The notes under the pieces: generated by a model
The model's database searches: none
What the model was told of the DNA's origin: nothing
Seen by the model: the letters and a program-made list of their open reading frames with translations, nothing else
Program-made: the position numbers and the translations under genes
In this document: in pieces, positions 1 through 9,807 of the stretch
Numbering within the stretch: position 1 is the first letter of the stretch
Layout of the letters: the number at the start of each line of letters is the position of its first letter
Assembly (NCBI RefSeq): GCF_001431045.1
Contig: NZ_BCLE01000010.1
Coordinates: 28,869 to 92,868, forward strand
Length of the DNA stretch: 64,000 bases
Direction: 5' to 3'
Source: Streptococcus orisasini
Lineage (GTDB): Bacteria; Bacillota; Bacilli; Lactobacillales; Streptococcaceae

Positions 1-1163
1 ATAAAGACTGAGAAAGCGATACTGACCAGCACCGTATTCAAGGCAATGACAGGTTTGCCGATAGCATTAACCAGACCTTCTGAACTTGCCAAAACATTGG
101 TCAAACCATAAGCGCAGAGCAAACCAATGAAACCGCCGATTAAGGTCAGTACAATGGATTCGATCAAAAACTGCGTCAAAATATTACGGCGTGTAGCCCC
201 CAGAGCCTTACGCAAGCCGATTTCCCGAGTACGCTCTGTCACTGATACTAGCATAATATTCATGACACCTATACCACCAACCAAGAGCGATGTCCCGCCA
301 ATAATACCTATAAATAATGTAATGGCAGTAACTTGCGACTGGACACTGGCTAATTCTTTGCTGATATCAAACATCGTATAATGACCATTTGAAGCATTAG
401 AAAACTCAGTCAATCGCTTAGCGGCTTCTTTTCCAACCTTTGAAGACTCGCTGGCATTGGGAACATGCACATAGATATTGCTGATTTCATCAACGCCAAA
501 CTCAGAAGATAGCTGGCTATTGGTTAAAATAGCATTTCCATCTGAATTTATCCCATAGACGGACGAACCGGCATCAGGATCCTTGTAAACCCCAACAACA
601 CGGTATTTTTTATCGCCAACCTCAATAATCTTATTAAGAGCCTCTTCAGGACTGGAGAATAGTTTTCCTGCCAAAACCTCATCAATCATGATGAATCTTG
701 AAAAATTCCTATAATCACTGGTATTAAGCTGACGCCCAGCTATAACTTTATAGCCTTTAACATCAAAATAACTTTGACTGACGCCAGTAAGAGTAACCTG
801 TTTTCCTTTTTTATTATTGTAAAGAACATTGCTCGAAGTTGTGTTAGTTACATAATAGTTACTGATTCCGTCAACATCTTTTACAATCGTCTGGAGCCAC
901 TCTTCTTTAATTTTAGGTGCATTTTTCTGCGACTGATTTAGATTATAATACTGCTCCTGTTCATCCTCATCCTTTGACGTATAGTAAATCTGCACATCGT
1001 GCTGATATTTAGTTGCCTGTTCTGTAATATAATGGCGCATCCCTGTTCCCATGGCCATAACAACAGAAACAGCAGTCACCCCGATGATAACCCCCAGCAT
1101 CGTTAAAAATGAACGCATCTTGTGCCCCATAATTGAACTAAGGGCAAATTTCCAATTTTGCAT
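1..1163 (-). CDS. MacB/YknZ-type ABC transporter permease (partial, C-terminus outside window)
   Basis: This is an FtsX/MacB-family inner-membrane permease of a three-part ABC exporter. The ATG at 1163 follows a GGGAGG-like Shine-Dalgarno, and the frame stays open for 387 codons to the window edge. The N-terminal cytoplasmic segment and first membrane helix (about residues 1-40, containing HKMRSFLTMLGVIIGV) are typical of MacB permeases. A large extracytoplasmic domain follows (about 45-270), then a helix with GGIGVMNIMLVSVTERTREI, the classic FtsX signature, and another helix. It begins 12 bases after the ATPase gene and is probably co-transcribed with it and with the adaptor. The family exports peptides, antibiotics or lipoproteins; the substrate cannot be read from sequence. 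Only the last helix appears to be missing. Confidence 0.9.
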   Translation of the reverse strand, partial: MQNWKFALSSIMGHKMRSFLTMLGVIIGVTAVSVVMAMGTGMRHYITEQATKYQHDVQIYYTSKDEDEQEQYYNLNQSQKNAPKIKEEWLQTIVKDVDGISNYYVTNTTSSNVLYNNKKGKQVTLTGVSQSYFDVKGYKVIAGRQLNTSDYRNFSRFIMIDEVLAGKLFSSPEEALNKIIEVGDKKYRVVGVYKDPDAGSSVYGINSDGNAILTNSQLSSEFGVDEISNIYVHVPNASESSKVGKEAAKRLTEFSNASNGHYTMFDISKELASVQSQVTAITLFIGIIGGTSLLVGGIGVMNIMLVSVTERTREIGLRKALGATRRNILTQFLIESIVLTLIGGFIGLLCAYGLTNVLASSEGLVNAIGKPVIALNTVLVSIAFSVF

Positions 1164-1175
1164 AAATTTCCTCCC

Positions 1176-1883
1176 TTAATCAATACGGACACTTTCAGTC
1201 GTATCTAAAGTAATTTCACCATCACGGATAACAATCTTACGAGTCGCATAATCAGCAATTTCGGGTTCATGGGTTACCATGATAATTGTTTTTCCTTCAC
1301 GATTGAGCTGCGTCAGCAATTCCATAATTTGGTTGCTGGTCTTGGTATCCAAAGCACCTGTCGGTTCATCTGCCAAGATAATAGAAGGATTATTAACCAA
1401 GGCCCGTGCGATTGCAACGCGCTGTTTTTGTCCCCCAGAAAGCTCTGATGGCAGGTGCTTGCGCCTGTCAGCCAATTCAACTTTTTCTAAGAATTGCTGC
1501 GCTAATTGATGTCGCTTGGAAGCCGATACTCCTGCATAAATGAGAGGTAGTTCAACATTATCCTGTGCGTTAAGTTTAGACAAAAGAAAGAATTGCTGAA
1601 AAACAAAGCCAATCTCTTCGTTTCGGACACGTGCCAGCTCATTTTGATTTAGTTTTTCAATAGCCTGATCCGACAAAGAATAGGCTCCATCTGTCGCCTT
1701 ATCCAAAAGTCCGATAATATTCATCAGCGTTGATTTTCCAGAGCCGGACGGTCCCATAATGGCAAGAAAGTCTCCTTCATTAACTGTCAGATCTATTCCT
1801 TTTAGAACTTGCAGTTCCTGATTCCCATTACGGTAGCTTTTAGTGATGCCTTTAAGGTGAATGAGTCCTTTTTTATCACTCAT
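1176..1883 (-). CDS. ABC transporter ATP-binding protein, MacB/YknY (LolD-like) type
   Basis: This 235-residue ATPase should power the neighbouring permease. It shows Walker [10 protein letters not shown], a Q-loop region (FVFQQFF), signature LSGGQKQR, Walker B IILADEP and the H-loop VTHEPE, all in normal order and at normal length for the LolD/MacB class. I chose the ATG at 1883 because GAAGGGG lies 8 bases upstream. A GTG at 1892 overlaps the adaptor stop codon as GTGA and would add three residues. Order adaptor-ATPase-permease is the usual YknX-YknY-YknZ arrangement in Firmicutes, and the tight spacing indicates one transcript. Confidence 0.93.
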   Translation of the reverse strand: MSDKKGLIHLKGITKSYRNGNQELQVLKGIDLTVNEGDFLAIMGPSGSGKSTLMNIIGLLDKATDGAYSLSDQAIEKLNQNELARVRNEEIGFVFQQFFLLSKLNAQDNVELPLIYAGVSASKRHQLAQQFLEKVELADRRKHLPSELSGGQKQRVAIARALVNNPSIILADEPTGALDTKTSNQIMELLTQLNREGKTIIMVTHEPEIADYATRKIVIRDGEITLDTTESVRID

Positions 1884-1888
1884 ACATC

Positions 1889-3181
1889 TCACCCCTTCTC
1901 ACTGTCCTTGCTGCTTTTTGCAGAAGGTTTGTCAATTTTCTTACCTTCTTTTAGACCCTTATCTGGATTTGCAATGATAACCTGTCCTTTTTTAAGACCA
2001 GAAGAAATTTCCTGTGATTTGGCATCGGCATTGCCTGCAGCAACCTCTTTTTTCAACACTCGGGAATTCGATTTGTCGTAAATCCAAACATAGTTTTTCT
2101 CGTTTTTAGAAACTAGCGCTGAAGTAGGAATGATGAGGCTCTTATTACCATTAACAACTTCTACAGATACCGTAAAGCCTTGCTTTAAATCCCCCAAATC
2201 ACTGTCAATATCTGCTTTGTATTCATAAGTAGCTGCGCTGGAAGATGAACCGCCGCTAGGTGACTCTGAACCTTGGGACTGGCCTTGACCTGATTGAGTA
2301 GGATAATTTGAAATGTAAGAAATTTTTCCATCCCACTCCTTATTTTTATAAACTTTAGACTTGATTTTAATTGCTTGTCCAACCTTGATGTTAGCTAGAT
2401 CATACTCTGTCAAAGTGCCCTGAACTTTTAATTTCCCCTCACTGGTTACATGAACCAAAGCTTTGCTGGTCTTACCGGAAGGGTCAACATCATTGTTAAC
2501 TTCAGCCACTGTTCCGGTTACCTCGCTGTTAACAGAAGTTCTATCAAGAGCAGCCTGAGCTTTGTTAACCTCATCCTGTGCACTGGCCTGGGCATCATAT
2601 AAATCCTGCAACTGTTGATTATAAGTTGTTGAATTCGTTGGTACAAGCGAAGCAGCATTATTTGTTGAACTGCTGCCTACCACGCCAGAATTGCTACCAG
2701 AAGCATCAGTTCCTCCTGTGGCAGGACTGGCAGGACTAGCACTGTTATCAGCTGAGCTGTCTGCTGAAGGGGCGATACCATAAGTTTGGAAATTTGTAAT
2801 CTGACGATTAACTTTATTGAGATTTCTAACAGCTTGATCATAGGCTGCCTGAGCTTCTCCTGTATCGTACTGTACTAATTGCTGTCCGGCAGTAACTTGA
2901 TCTCCGGCAGCTACCATTACTTTGGGATTGCTTCCTTTACTGCTATCATAATAGACATATTGCTCTGATTCAGGTTTGATTGTTCCAGAGAGCAAGGTTG
3001 ATGAGGCAATAGTACCTTCTTTTACCTTAACAGTCTGGTAACCGACATTTTCTGAATCTATCTGGCTTGACTGCTGCAATTTAACCCAAATCAAACCCAG
3101 CAAAATGATAACAGCTACAAAACTGCTGGCAATAATCCAGCCCTTTTTCTTTTTGGTCATTTTTTCCCTTCTCTTGGACAT
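1889..3181 (-). CDS. HlyD/MacA-like membrane-fusion (adaptor) subunit of ABC exporter
   Basis: This 430-residue adaptor is first in the exporter operon. It has a basic N-terminus, one membrane helix (about residues 13-31), and an extracytoplasmic part with split lipoyl/barrel-sandwich segments around a coiled-coil (about residues 100-220: AYDQAVRNLNKVNRQI and LQDLYDAQASAQDEVNKAQ). A beta-barrel and membrane-proximal domain follow. Low-complexity Ser/Gly/Ala and Gly/Gln/Ser inserts sit in the hairpin and in the barrel, and the C-terminus is Lys-rich. The ATG at 3181 has an ideal AGGAGGAG 6 bases upstream; a longer frame to 3208 would contain that ribosome site. In Gram-positives such adaptors are anchored in the single membrane and may regulate or gate the permease. 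Confidence 0.9.
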   Translation of the reverse strand: MSKRREKMTKKKKGWIIASSFVAVIILLGLIWVKLQQSSQIDSENVGYQTVKVKEGTIASSTLLSGTIKPESEQYVYYDSSKGSNPKVMVAAGDQVTAGQQLVQYDTGEAQAAYDQAVRNLNKVNRQITNFQTYGIAPSADSSADNSASPASPATGGTDASGSNSGVVGSSSTNNAASLVPTNSTTYNQQLQDLYDAQASAQDEVNKAQAALDRTSVNSEVTGTVAEVNNDVDPSGKTSKALVHVTSEGKLKVQGTLTEYDLANIKVGQAIKIKSKVYKNKEWDGKISYISNYPTQSGQGQSQGSESPSGGSSSSAATYEYKADIDSDLGDLKQGFTVSVEVVNGNKSLIIPTSALVSKNEKNYVWIYDKSNSRVLKKEVAAGNADAKSQEISSGLKKGQVIIANPDKGLKEGKKIDKPSAKSSKDSEKG

Positions 3182-3203
3182 AAACTTCTCCTCCTGTGTC
3201 CTT

Positions 3204-3270
3204 ATCATACCGCAAAGCCAACTTAAAAGTCTTACACTTTTACCAAATAATCTTACAAAAATGTAAGATT
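3204..3270 (-). promoter_or_regulatory. Candidate regulated promoter of the MacAB-like operon
   Basis: On the minus strand a TATGAT -10 box (3204-3209) lies just upstream of the adaptor ribosome site. There is no good -35 hexamer. In its place sit two GTAAGA direct repeats exactly 21 bp apart (3230-3235 and 3251-3256). The distal one is also half of a perfect palindrome, AATCTTACA-N4-TGTAAGATT (3249-3270). Direct repeats two helical turns apart over the -35 are the usual arrangement for an OmpR/PhoB-type activator; this assignment is inference. Confidence 0.45.
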
Positions 3271-3366
3271 GTTAGGCAAATTTTAATAAGCATTATTGTT
3301 CTAACTTTATAATACAAATATACAACCTTTATTGGCTAATGTCAAGTCTTTTCTAGCAATAAAAAG

Positions 3367-3424
3367 AAAAAGAGTGAAATCAAATCACTATTCAAAGTAA
3401 GATTATTGATTTCACTCTTTTATT
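3367..3424 (-). terminator. Rho-independent terminator of the pyr operon (after carB)
   Basis: Arms AAAAGAGTGAAATCAA and its complement (about 3369-3384 and 3407-3422) form a long hairpin. On the minus strand it is followed by a TTTTTCTTTTT tract. It lies about 60 bases after the carB stop. The stem is AT-rich with A-runs on the other side, so it could also act in the opposite direction. Confidence 0.75.
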
Positions 3425-3483
3425 TCAAAGTTCATATAAAAATTATCTGATAAATAAAATCTCAACTGTGCTGCTTTCCTTGC

Positions 3484-6400
3484 TTAAATGGCCTGCGTCA
3501 TAAAGCCTCGGCTCTCAAGAACTCGAACCATAGCAGCTGCTGTGTCTAAGGCTGTAAAAAGCGGTACTCCATGTTCGATAGCAGAACTACGAATAGTGGC
3601 GCCATCTTCATCAAACGTCCGTTTATTGCCGACCGTATTGATAATGGCTTGAACTTTTCCTGCCCGAACAAAAGCTGGGATATCATTGCTGTCATCTTCT
3701 CCAAGTTTATTGACAACCAAAGCTTCTACATTATGCTCTGCAAAAAATTTAGCAGTGCCTTGTGTTGCAAGAATGCTGTAACCGATGTTAGAAAAGCGGC
3801 GAGCCAAATCCAAGGCTTCTTCTTTTGTATCATCAGCAATGGTAAAAATGACATTTCCGAAAGACGGAAGGTGGAAATAAGAAGCTTCAAAAGCTTTATA
3901 AAGAGCTTTTTCAAGAGTTGAGTCTGTTCCCATTACTTCACCTGTGGACTTCATTTCAGGTCCCAGAAGACTATCAACTTTGGCTAACTTGGTAAAGGAA
4001 AAGACAGGGGCTTTAACATGGACACTATGACTCTCCGGATAAAGTCCGTCCTCATAGCCAAGTTCAGACAAGCTGCGACCTAAAATCAACTTGGTTGCTA
4101 CTTGTGCCATAGGAATATCAGTAACTTTGGACAAGAAAGGAACTGTCCGGCTGGCACGAGGATTGACCTCAATAACATAAACTGTTTCGTCTTTAATGAC
4201 AAATTGGATATTCATCATACCGATACAGTTAAGACCGATAGCTAAACGTTTGGTGTAGTCAGCAATTGTTTCCTGAATTTCTTTTGAAAGCGTCTGAGGC
4301 GGGTAGACAGCCATCGAATCTCCGGAATGGACTCCAGCACGCTCGATATGTTCCATAATTCCTGGAATAAGGACATTTTTACCATCAGAAATGGCATCAA
4401 CTTCACACTCGCGGCCAACCAAATAAGAATCAACCAGAACCGGATGATCTGGACTAGCCTTAACTGCTGTCCGCATGTAGGAACGTAAATCGTCTTCGTT
4501 TTCAACGATTTCCATAGCGCGGCCGCCCAAAACATAAGATGGGCGCACAAGAACAGGGAAGCCAATTTTACGAGCAGATGCAAGAGCTTCTTCCTCATTC
4601 GTCGCTGTTTGACCGGGCGGCTGAGGAATTTCCAAATCTTTCAAGGCCTGTTCGAAGAGATCACGGTCTTCAGCACGGTCAAGGTCAGCTACCTGTGTTC
4701 CCAAGATTGTCACACCAGCTTTAGACAAAGGTTCAGCCAAATTAATAGCTGTCTGACCGCCAAACTGAACGATGACACCCTTAGGCTGTTCCAACTCAAT
4801 AACGTTCATAACGTCTTCAAAAGTCAAAGGTTCAAAATAGAGCTTATCTGAGACTGAGAAGTCCGTTGATACTGTTTCCGGATTGGAATTCATGATAATA
4901 GCTTCATAGCCAGCAGCCTGAATAGCTTTTACAGAATGAACGGTAGCATAGTCAAATTCCACGCCCTGACCAATCCGAATCGGACCTGAACCAAGGACAA
5001 GAACAGATTCTTTTTCTGATTTGATGGATTCATTTTCCCACTCATAGGTTGAATAGAAATAAGGCGTTGCCGATTCAAATTCGGCAGCACAGGTATCAAC
5101 CATTTTATAAACAGGAATGATTTTTTGTTCCAAGCGGAACTGACGGACATCCTCAGCTGACATCTTCCAGATATCGGCAATCTTACGGTCTGCAAAGCCA
5201 TTGCGCTTAGCTTCCCTAAGTACATCAGGATCCTTGATATGGTTTGCCAAGGCCTGCTCAATTTCATAGATATGCAGCAATTTGTCAAGGAAGAAGATGT
5301 CAATCTTTGTCAAATCTGACAACTCTTCAATGGTATAACCCCTGCGAACAGCCTCTGAAAGATAGAAGAGACGATCGTCTTGAGCTTTAACAATTTTTGC
5401 TACTAGGGCATCGTCACTGACATCAGAAAGTTCAGGCATTTCATTGTGATAAACACCAATTTCCAGTGAACGGCAGGCCTTCAAAAGACTTTCTTCAATA
5501 TTGCGGCCGATAGCCATGACTTCACCGGTAGCCTTCATCTGGGTTCCCAGACGGCGTTCACCATGCTCAAATTTATCAAATGGAAAACGCGGAATTTTGG
5601 CCACCACGTAATCAAGAGCGGGTTCAAACATAGCATAGGTAGTGCCAGTAACCGGATTAATCATTTCATCAAGGGTCAAACCGACAGCAATCTTTGCAGC
5701 TAATTTAGCAATGGGATAACCAGTAGCTTTGGAAGCTAAAGCTGAGGATCTGGACACGCGCGGGTTAACCTCAATGACATAGTACTTAAAGCTATTTGGA
5801 TCCAGCGCCAATTGAACATTACAGCCACCTTCGATTTTTAGAGCACGGATAATGTTAAGGCTGGCATCGCGCAGCATCTGATTTTCGATGTCTGACAATG
5901 TTTGTGTTGGCGCAAAAACGATTGAATCCCCTGTATGAATACCAACAGGATCGAAATTCTCCATGTTACAAACAACAAGAGCGTTGTCTGCCGCATCGCG
6001 CATCACTTCGTATTCGATTTCCTTAAAACCAGCGATGGAGCGTTCAATCAAGCACTGGGTTACTGGTGAGAGCTTGAGGCCATTCTCGGCAATTTCTCTA
6101 AGTTCAGCCTCATCGGCACACATACCGCCACCAGTGCCTCCTAAGGTAAAGGCTGGTCGAACAATGACAGGATAACCGATTTCATTGGCAAAAGCCACTG
6201 CTTCTTCAACACTATTGACAATATCAGATTCAGGAATGGGCTGTTTTAAATCTTCCATCAGCTGCTTAAAGAGGTCACGGTCCTCAGCCTGATCAATGGC
6301 AGACAGCTTGGTTCCTAGGAGTTCGACACCCAGTTCATCCAAAATACCAGCTCTGGACAGTTCCATAGCCATATTGAGACCTGTTTGTCCGCCAAGAGTT

Positions 6401-6663
6401 GGCAGCAAAGCATCCGGCCGTTCTTTTCTCAGGATGCGCGTTACAAATTCAATGGTAATGGGTTCGATATAAACGCTGTCTGCGATTTCCTTGTCCGTCA
6501 TAATAGTAGCCGGATTAGAATTGACAAGCACAACACTGTAGCCTTCTTCTTTGAGAGCAAGACAGGCCTGTGTCCCTGCATAGTCAAATTCAGCTGCTTG
6601 ACCGATAATAATCGGACCAGAACCAATCACCATGATTTTATTAATATCTGTACGTTTTGGCAT
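3484..6663 (-). CDS. carB: Carbamoyl-phosphate synthase large subunit
   Basis: CarB makes carbamoyl phosphate from bicarbonate, ammonia (delivered by CarA) and two ATP, feeding pyrimidine and arginine synthesis. The 1059 residues match the normal length and the internal duplication: two ATP-grasp halves, each opening with a GSGPI(I/R)IGQ nucleotide motif (residues near 14 and 560), an oligomerisation segment between them, and a C-terminal MGS-like allosteric domain (about 930-1059) where UMP and ornithine act in relatives. It is last in the operon, 195 bases after the carA start region, and no strong Shine-Dalgarno precedes its ATG (the nearest AAGGG is about 17 bases away), which is odd for such an abundant enzyme. 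A strong terminator follows. Confidence 0.98.
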   Translation of the reverse strand: MPKRTDINKIMVIGSGPIIIGQAAEFDYAGTQACLALKEEGYSVVLVNSNPATIMTDKEIADSVYIEPITIEFVTRILRKERPDALLPTLGGQTGLNMAMELSRAGILDELGVELLGTKLSAIDQAEDRDLFKQLMEDLKQPIPESDIVNSVEEAVAFANEIGYPVIVRPAFTLGGTGGGMCADEAELREIAENGLKLSPVTQCLIERSIAGFKEIEYEVMRDAADNALVVCNMENFDPVGIHTGDSIVFAPTQTLSDIENQMLRDASLNIIRALKIEGGCNVQLALDPNSFKYYVIEVNPRVSRSSALASKATGYPIAKLAAKIAVGLTLDEMINPVTGTTYAMFEPALDYVVAKIPRFPFDKFEHGERRLGTQMKATGEVMAIGRNIEESLLKACRSLEIGVYHNEMPELSDVSDDALVAKIVKAQDDRLFYLSEAVRRGYTIEELSDLTKIDIFFLDKLLHIYEIEQALANHIKDPDVLREAKRNGFADRKIADIWKMSAEDVRQFRLEQKIIPVYKMVDTCAAEFESATPYFYSTYEWENESIKSEKESVLVLGSGPIRIGQGVEFDYATVHSVKAIQAAGYEAIIMNSNPETVSTDFSVSDKLYFEPLTFEDVMNVIELEQPKGVIVQFGGQTAINLAEPLSKAGVTILGTQVADLDRAEDRDLFEQALKDLEIPQPPGQTATNEEEALASARKIGFPVLVRPSYVLGGRAMEIVENEDDLRSYMRTAVKASPDHPVLVDSYLVGRECEVDAISDGKNVLIPGIMEHIERAGVHSGDSMAVYPPQTLSKEIQETIADYTKRLAIGLNCIGMMNIQFVIKDETVYVIEVNPRASRTVPFLSKVTDIPMAQVATKLILGRSLSELGYEDGLYPESHSVHVKAPVFSFTKLAKVDSLLGPEMKSTGEVMGTDSTLEKALYKAFEASYFHLPSFGNVIFTIADDTKEEALDLARRFSNIGYSILATQGTAKFFAEHNVEALVVNKLGEDDSNDIPAFVRAGKVQAIINTVGNKRTFDEDGATIRSSAIEHGVPLFTALDTAAAMVRVLESRGFMTQAI

Positions 6664-6858
6664 AAATTATGATACAAACGCCCTTAACGAAGCACAGGAA
6701 AATAGGAAAACTGACACTGATGCAAAAAGCACCTAGGAGGTCATTTATCTTTTTTCCAAAACCTCGTGGCGTGTTCGATTTGCAAATTTACTCATCTGCT
6801 TTTACGAACAGCTGTACCTTCTCCTTTCTATTTGTCGCCCTTCAGGATTTATCAACGA

Positions 6859-7947
6859 TTACTTACTGCGCTTTTCCAATTGAAAGGCATCAATCAATTC
6901 TAAAAACTCATCAAAAAGATAGCTGGCATCATGCGGCCCAGGTGCAGCATCCGGATGATACTGAACCGAAAAGGCCGGATAATAGCGATGGCGCACTCCT
7001 TCAATAGATTTATCATTGATTTCTTCATGCGTGATAATTAATTCTTCCGGCAAACTCTCGCGTTCAACAGCATAGCCGTGATTTTGACTGGTAAAATCAA
7101 TCCGTCCTGTAGCAATTTCACGTACTGCATGATTGAAGCCACGATGGCCAAATTTCATCTTGTAAGTACTAGCACCATTAGCCAAACTAAAGAGCTGATG
7201 CCCCATACAAATTCCAAAAATTGGGATTTTCCCTTGAATACCGCGAATCATATCCAAGGCCTCTGGAACATCTTTTGGATTGCCGGGACCGTTGGACAAC
7301 ATAACTCCGTCTGGATTCAAATTAAGAATTTCCTGAGCTGTTGTATTGTATGGAACAACTGTCACATTGCAGTTGCGCTTTGAAAATTCACGTAAAATAG
7401 AATGCTTGAGACCAAAATCAACAAGAACAATATTTTTACCGATACCTGGAGCCGGATAAGCTGTCTTAGTTGATACTTGTTCGATATTATTTGTCGGAAG
7501 AACAGTAGCCCGCAGCTGATCCTGCACATGGGTCAACTGGTCTCCGCCGCTAGTAAGAGTAGCTTTCATTGTTCCGTGATGACGGATAATTTTCGTCAGT
7601 GCACGAGTATCAATACCTGCAATTCCTGGAATATTTTTAGCCTTCAAAAATTCATCCAAGGTCATCTGTTTGCGCCAGTTGCTTGCCCTGCGGGTATTTT
7701 CCGAAACGACCACTCCTTTGCAGGTCGGTGCAATACTTTCATAATCATCGCGGTTAATACCGTAATTGCCGACCAGCGGATAAGTGAACGTCAAGATTTG
7801 ACCGTTGTAAGATTGGTCAGTGATAGATTCTTGATAGCCAGTCATACCAGTATTAAAGACAATCTCTCCTGTTACATCGAGATCTGCCCCAAAGGCCTGT
7901 CCTTCAAAAATTGTTCCGTCTTCTAAAATTAAAAGTCTCTTTCCCAT
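6859..7947 (-). CDS. carA: Carbamoyl-phosphate synthase small (glutaminase) subunit
   Basis: CarA hydrolyses glutamine and channels ammonia to CarB. The 362-residue protein has an N-terminal CPSase small domain (about 1-150) and a C-terminal class I glutamine amidotransferase with the nucleophile in GICMGHQL and the catalytic His-Pro in [10 protein letters not shown]. The ATG at 7947 ([11 protein letters not shown]) is preceded by AAAGG at 7 bases; an upstream in-frame start at 7974 lacks a ribosome site. It lies between pyrB and carB in the pyrimidine operon. Confidence 0.98.
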   Translation of the reverse strand: MGKRLLILEDGTIFEGQAFGADLDVTGEIVFNTGMTGYQESITDQSYNGQILTFTYPLVGNYGINRDDYESIAPTCKGVVVSENTRRASNWRKQMTLDEFLKAKNIPGIAGIDTRALTKIIRHHGTMKATLTSGGDQLTHVQDQLRATVLPTNNIEQVSTKTAYPAPGIGKNIVLVDFGLKHSILREFSKRNCNVTVVPYNTTAQEILNLNPDGVMLSNGPGNPKDVPEALDMIRGIQGKIPIFGICMGHQLFSLANGASTYKMKFGHRGFNHAVREIATGRIDFTSQNHGYAVERESLPEELIITHEEINDKSIEGVRHRYYPAFSVQYHPDAAPGPHDASYLFDEFLELIDAFQLEKRSK

Positions 7948-8058
7948 ATTTTTACCTTTCAGTAAGATCAGCACGTTTTCACTTTAGTCATTGCGGCTGC
8001 TTAGTAAAAACGGCTGACTGAAATTTTTCTGTCTTTTACATTCCTCATTAAAGGTTCA

Positions 8059-8985
8059 TTACGTTTTGCCCTTAAGAATGGCTTCAAGAATAGCCATTCT
8101 GACAAAAACACCATTTTGCATCTGAGCCACAATGCGTGACTTAGGAGCTTCCACTAAACTGTCAGCAATCTCCACATCACGGTTAACCGGGGCAGGATGC
8201 ATAATAATAGCAGAACTTTTCAGCTGATCATAGCGTTCCTTAGTCAAACCATAGTGTTCATGATAGGTTTCTTTGGAAAAACTGCCCTGTCCGTCATGCC
8301 GCTCGTGCTGAATGCGCAGCAGCATGAGAACATCCACCTGATCAACAATATCATCAATGGCAACATACTTGCCGTAAACATCAAACTCAGAAGAGTACCA
8401 TTCTTCAGGCCCTGAAAAATAAATCTGAGCTCCCAGACGTTTAAGAATCTGCATGTTGGATTTAGCCACACGCGAATGAGTAATGTCCCCTGCAATAGCA
8501 ATCTTGAGATTTTCAAATGAACCAAATTCATCATAAATGGTCATCAAATCCAGCAGACATTGGCTGGGATGCTGGCCAGATCCGTCTCCACCGTTAACGA
8601 TGGAGGTTTGAATTGTCCGGCTGTCAATCAGCTCCTTATAATAATCATCCTGTGAATGGCGGACCACACAGATATCAACACCTAGGGCACTCATGGTCAA
8701 AATCGTATCATAGAGTGTTTCTCCCTTATTGACAGAACTGGTTTTAGCATCAAATTCAATAACATCCAGTCCCAATTTTTTCTCTGCTACTTCAAAAGAC
8801 TTATGAGTTCGTGTGGATGACTCAAAAAACAAATTAGCTGCAAAATACTGCCTGTCTAGTGAAAAATGAACTTTTTTTTCCTTGAAAGCCAAGCCTCTTT
8901 TAATTAAACCAAGCACTTCTTCGTTGGATAGAATTTCCATACTAACTAAATGCTTCAGTGATACGGCACCGTCTGTTACTACCAT
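8059..8985 (-). CDS. pyrB: Aspartate carbamoyltransferase catalytic subunit
   Basis: PyrB joins carbamoyl phosphate and aspartate to carbamoyl-aspartate, the first committed pyrimidine step. The 308 residues carry the carbamoyl-phosphate motif SSTRT (in [13 protein letters not shown]) and the aspartate-site HPAPVNR near residue 258. No regulatory subunit gene is present, consistent with the unregulated trimeric Gram-positive enzyme. A good AGGA ribosome site precedes ATG. It follows pyrR by 86 bases. The uracil permease gene pyrP, often found between pyrR and pyrB in Firmicutes, is absent here. Confidence 0.98.
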   Translation of the reverse strand: MVVTDGAVSLKHLVSMEILSNEEVLGLIKRGLAFKEKKVHFSLDRQYFAANLFFESSTRTHKSFEVAEKKLGLDVIEFDAKTSSVNKGETLYDTILTMSALGVDICVVRHSQDDYYKELIDSRTIQTSIVNGGDGSGQHPSQCLLDLMTIYDEFGSFENLKIAIAGDITHSRVAKSNMQILKRLGAQIYFSGPEEWYSSEFDVYGKYVAIDDIVDQVDVLMLLRIQHERHDGQGSFSKETYHEHYGLTKERYDQLKSSAIIMHPAPVNRDVEIADSLVEAPKSRIVAQMQNGVFVRMAILEAILKGKT

Positions 8986-9071
8986 TTAAATCCTGTCCTT
9001 TTCTGAGAAAAATGAAATATGCACTGTTTAACCTTCAGCATTCAAATCTTCTGCCAGCAAACTGAAATCAA

Positions 9072-9596
9072 TTAATCTTCTTTAGCAAGCAGCAAAACAT
9101 TATCTTTGCCATCAATTTCTGTCATATTAACAACAATTTCTTCTGAGCTACTGGTTGGAATATTTTTCCCGACGTAATCCGCACGAATAGGCAGTTCGCG
9201 GTGACCTCTATCTACTAAAACAGCCAAACTCACTCGAGCCGGACGTCCAAGACTGACCAGATTATCAATTGCAGCACGAATGGTGCGGCCCGTATAGAGC
9301 ACATCATCTACCAAAATCACATCACGGTCTGTAATGTCAATTGCCATATCAGTAGTGTCTTCTTCGATTTTGATATCATCGCGAAAAGGCTTGATATCAA
9401 GCTGCCCAAACGGCACATCAATGCCCTCAATCTGCTTAAGACGCTCCTGAATGCGGCGGGCGATAAAAACACCGCGGGTCTTAATACCTGCTAACACAAT
9501 CTTATCAAGGCTTTTGTTGCGCTCAATAATTTCGTAAGTAATGCGTGTGATAGCACGCTTCATAGTGACACCGTCAACAATTTCTTTTGTTTTCAT
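9072..9596 (-). CDS. pyrR: Bifunctional pyr operon regulator / uracil phosphoribosyltransferase
   Basis: PyrR binds the pyr leader RNA when UMP is plentiful and causes termination; most homologues also have weak uracil phosphoribosyltransferase activity. The 174 residues show the type I PRTase fold with the PRPP-binding loop [13 protein letters not shown] (about residues 100-112). Basic residues typical of the RNA-binding face occur near the N-terminus. AAAGG lies 6 bases before ATG. It is the first gene of the operon and sits directly behind a recognisable PyrR-responsive attenuator, so it regulates itself. Confidence 0.97.
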   Translation of the reverse strand: MKTKEIVDGVTMKRAITRITYEIIERNKSLDKIVLAGIKTRGVFIARRIQERLKQIEGIDVPFGQLDIKPFRDDIKIEEDTTDMAIDITDRDVILVDDVLYTGRTIRAAIDNLVSLGRPARVSLAVLVDRGHRELPIRADYVGKNIPTSSSEEIVVNMTEIDGKDNVLLLAKED

Positions 9597-9621
9597 AGAA
9601 AGCCTTTCTTTAAAAAATAAG

Positions 9622-9720
9622 AAAAAATCTCCTTGAACAAGGAGATTTCACGAAATATAAGTATAGTTTTCCCTACACTTTTTTTCTGTCTGCTCCTTGC
9701 CTGCCTCACGGGACAGTGTT
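9622..9720 (-). promoter_or_regulatory. PyrR-responsive pyr attenuator leader RNA
   Basis: The minus-strand leader contains the PyrR binding loop TCCCGTGAGGC (9703-9713), matching the known UCCNGNGAGGY consensus. A CAAGGAG segment (about 9693-9699) can pair with the CTCCTTG of the terminator to form an antiterminator. The terminator itself has perfect arms AAATCTCCTTG and CAAGGAGATTT (9625-9648) followed by TTTTTTC. These are all the parts of the Bacillus/Streptococcus pyr mechanism: PyrR with UMP stabilises the anti-antiterminator and transcription stops before pyrR. Confidence 0.92.
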
Positions 9721-9741
9721 AAAGGAATATTCATTTTATTT

Positions 9742-9769
9742 ATTATAACATACTGCTTTTATTTTTCAA
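9742..9769 (-). promoter_or_regulatory. Promoter of the pyr operon
   Basis: TTGAAA (9764-9769) and a perfect TATAAT (9742-9747) are separated by 16 bases on the minus strand, immediately upstream of the attenuator leader. Confidence 0.85.
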
Positions 9770-9807
9770 GCATCAGCCATATTTTTTGTCAGTAAGACAG
9801 ACTAAGC

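Larger units (their letters stand above)
3182..3483. other. Intergenic region between carB and the exporter operon
   Basis: This 302-base gap has no credible gene. It holds the exporter promoter and its repeats near the 5' side, an AT-rich stretch, and the carB terminator. Nothing else could be recognised. Confidence 0.7.
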
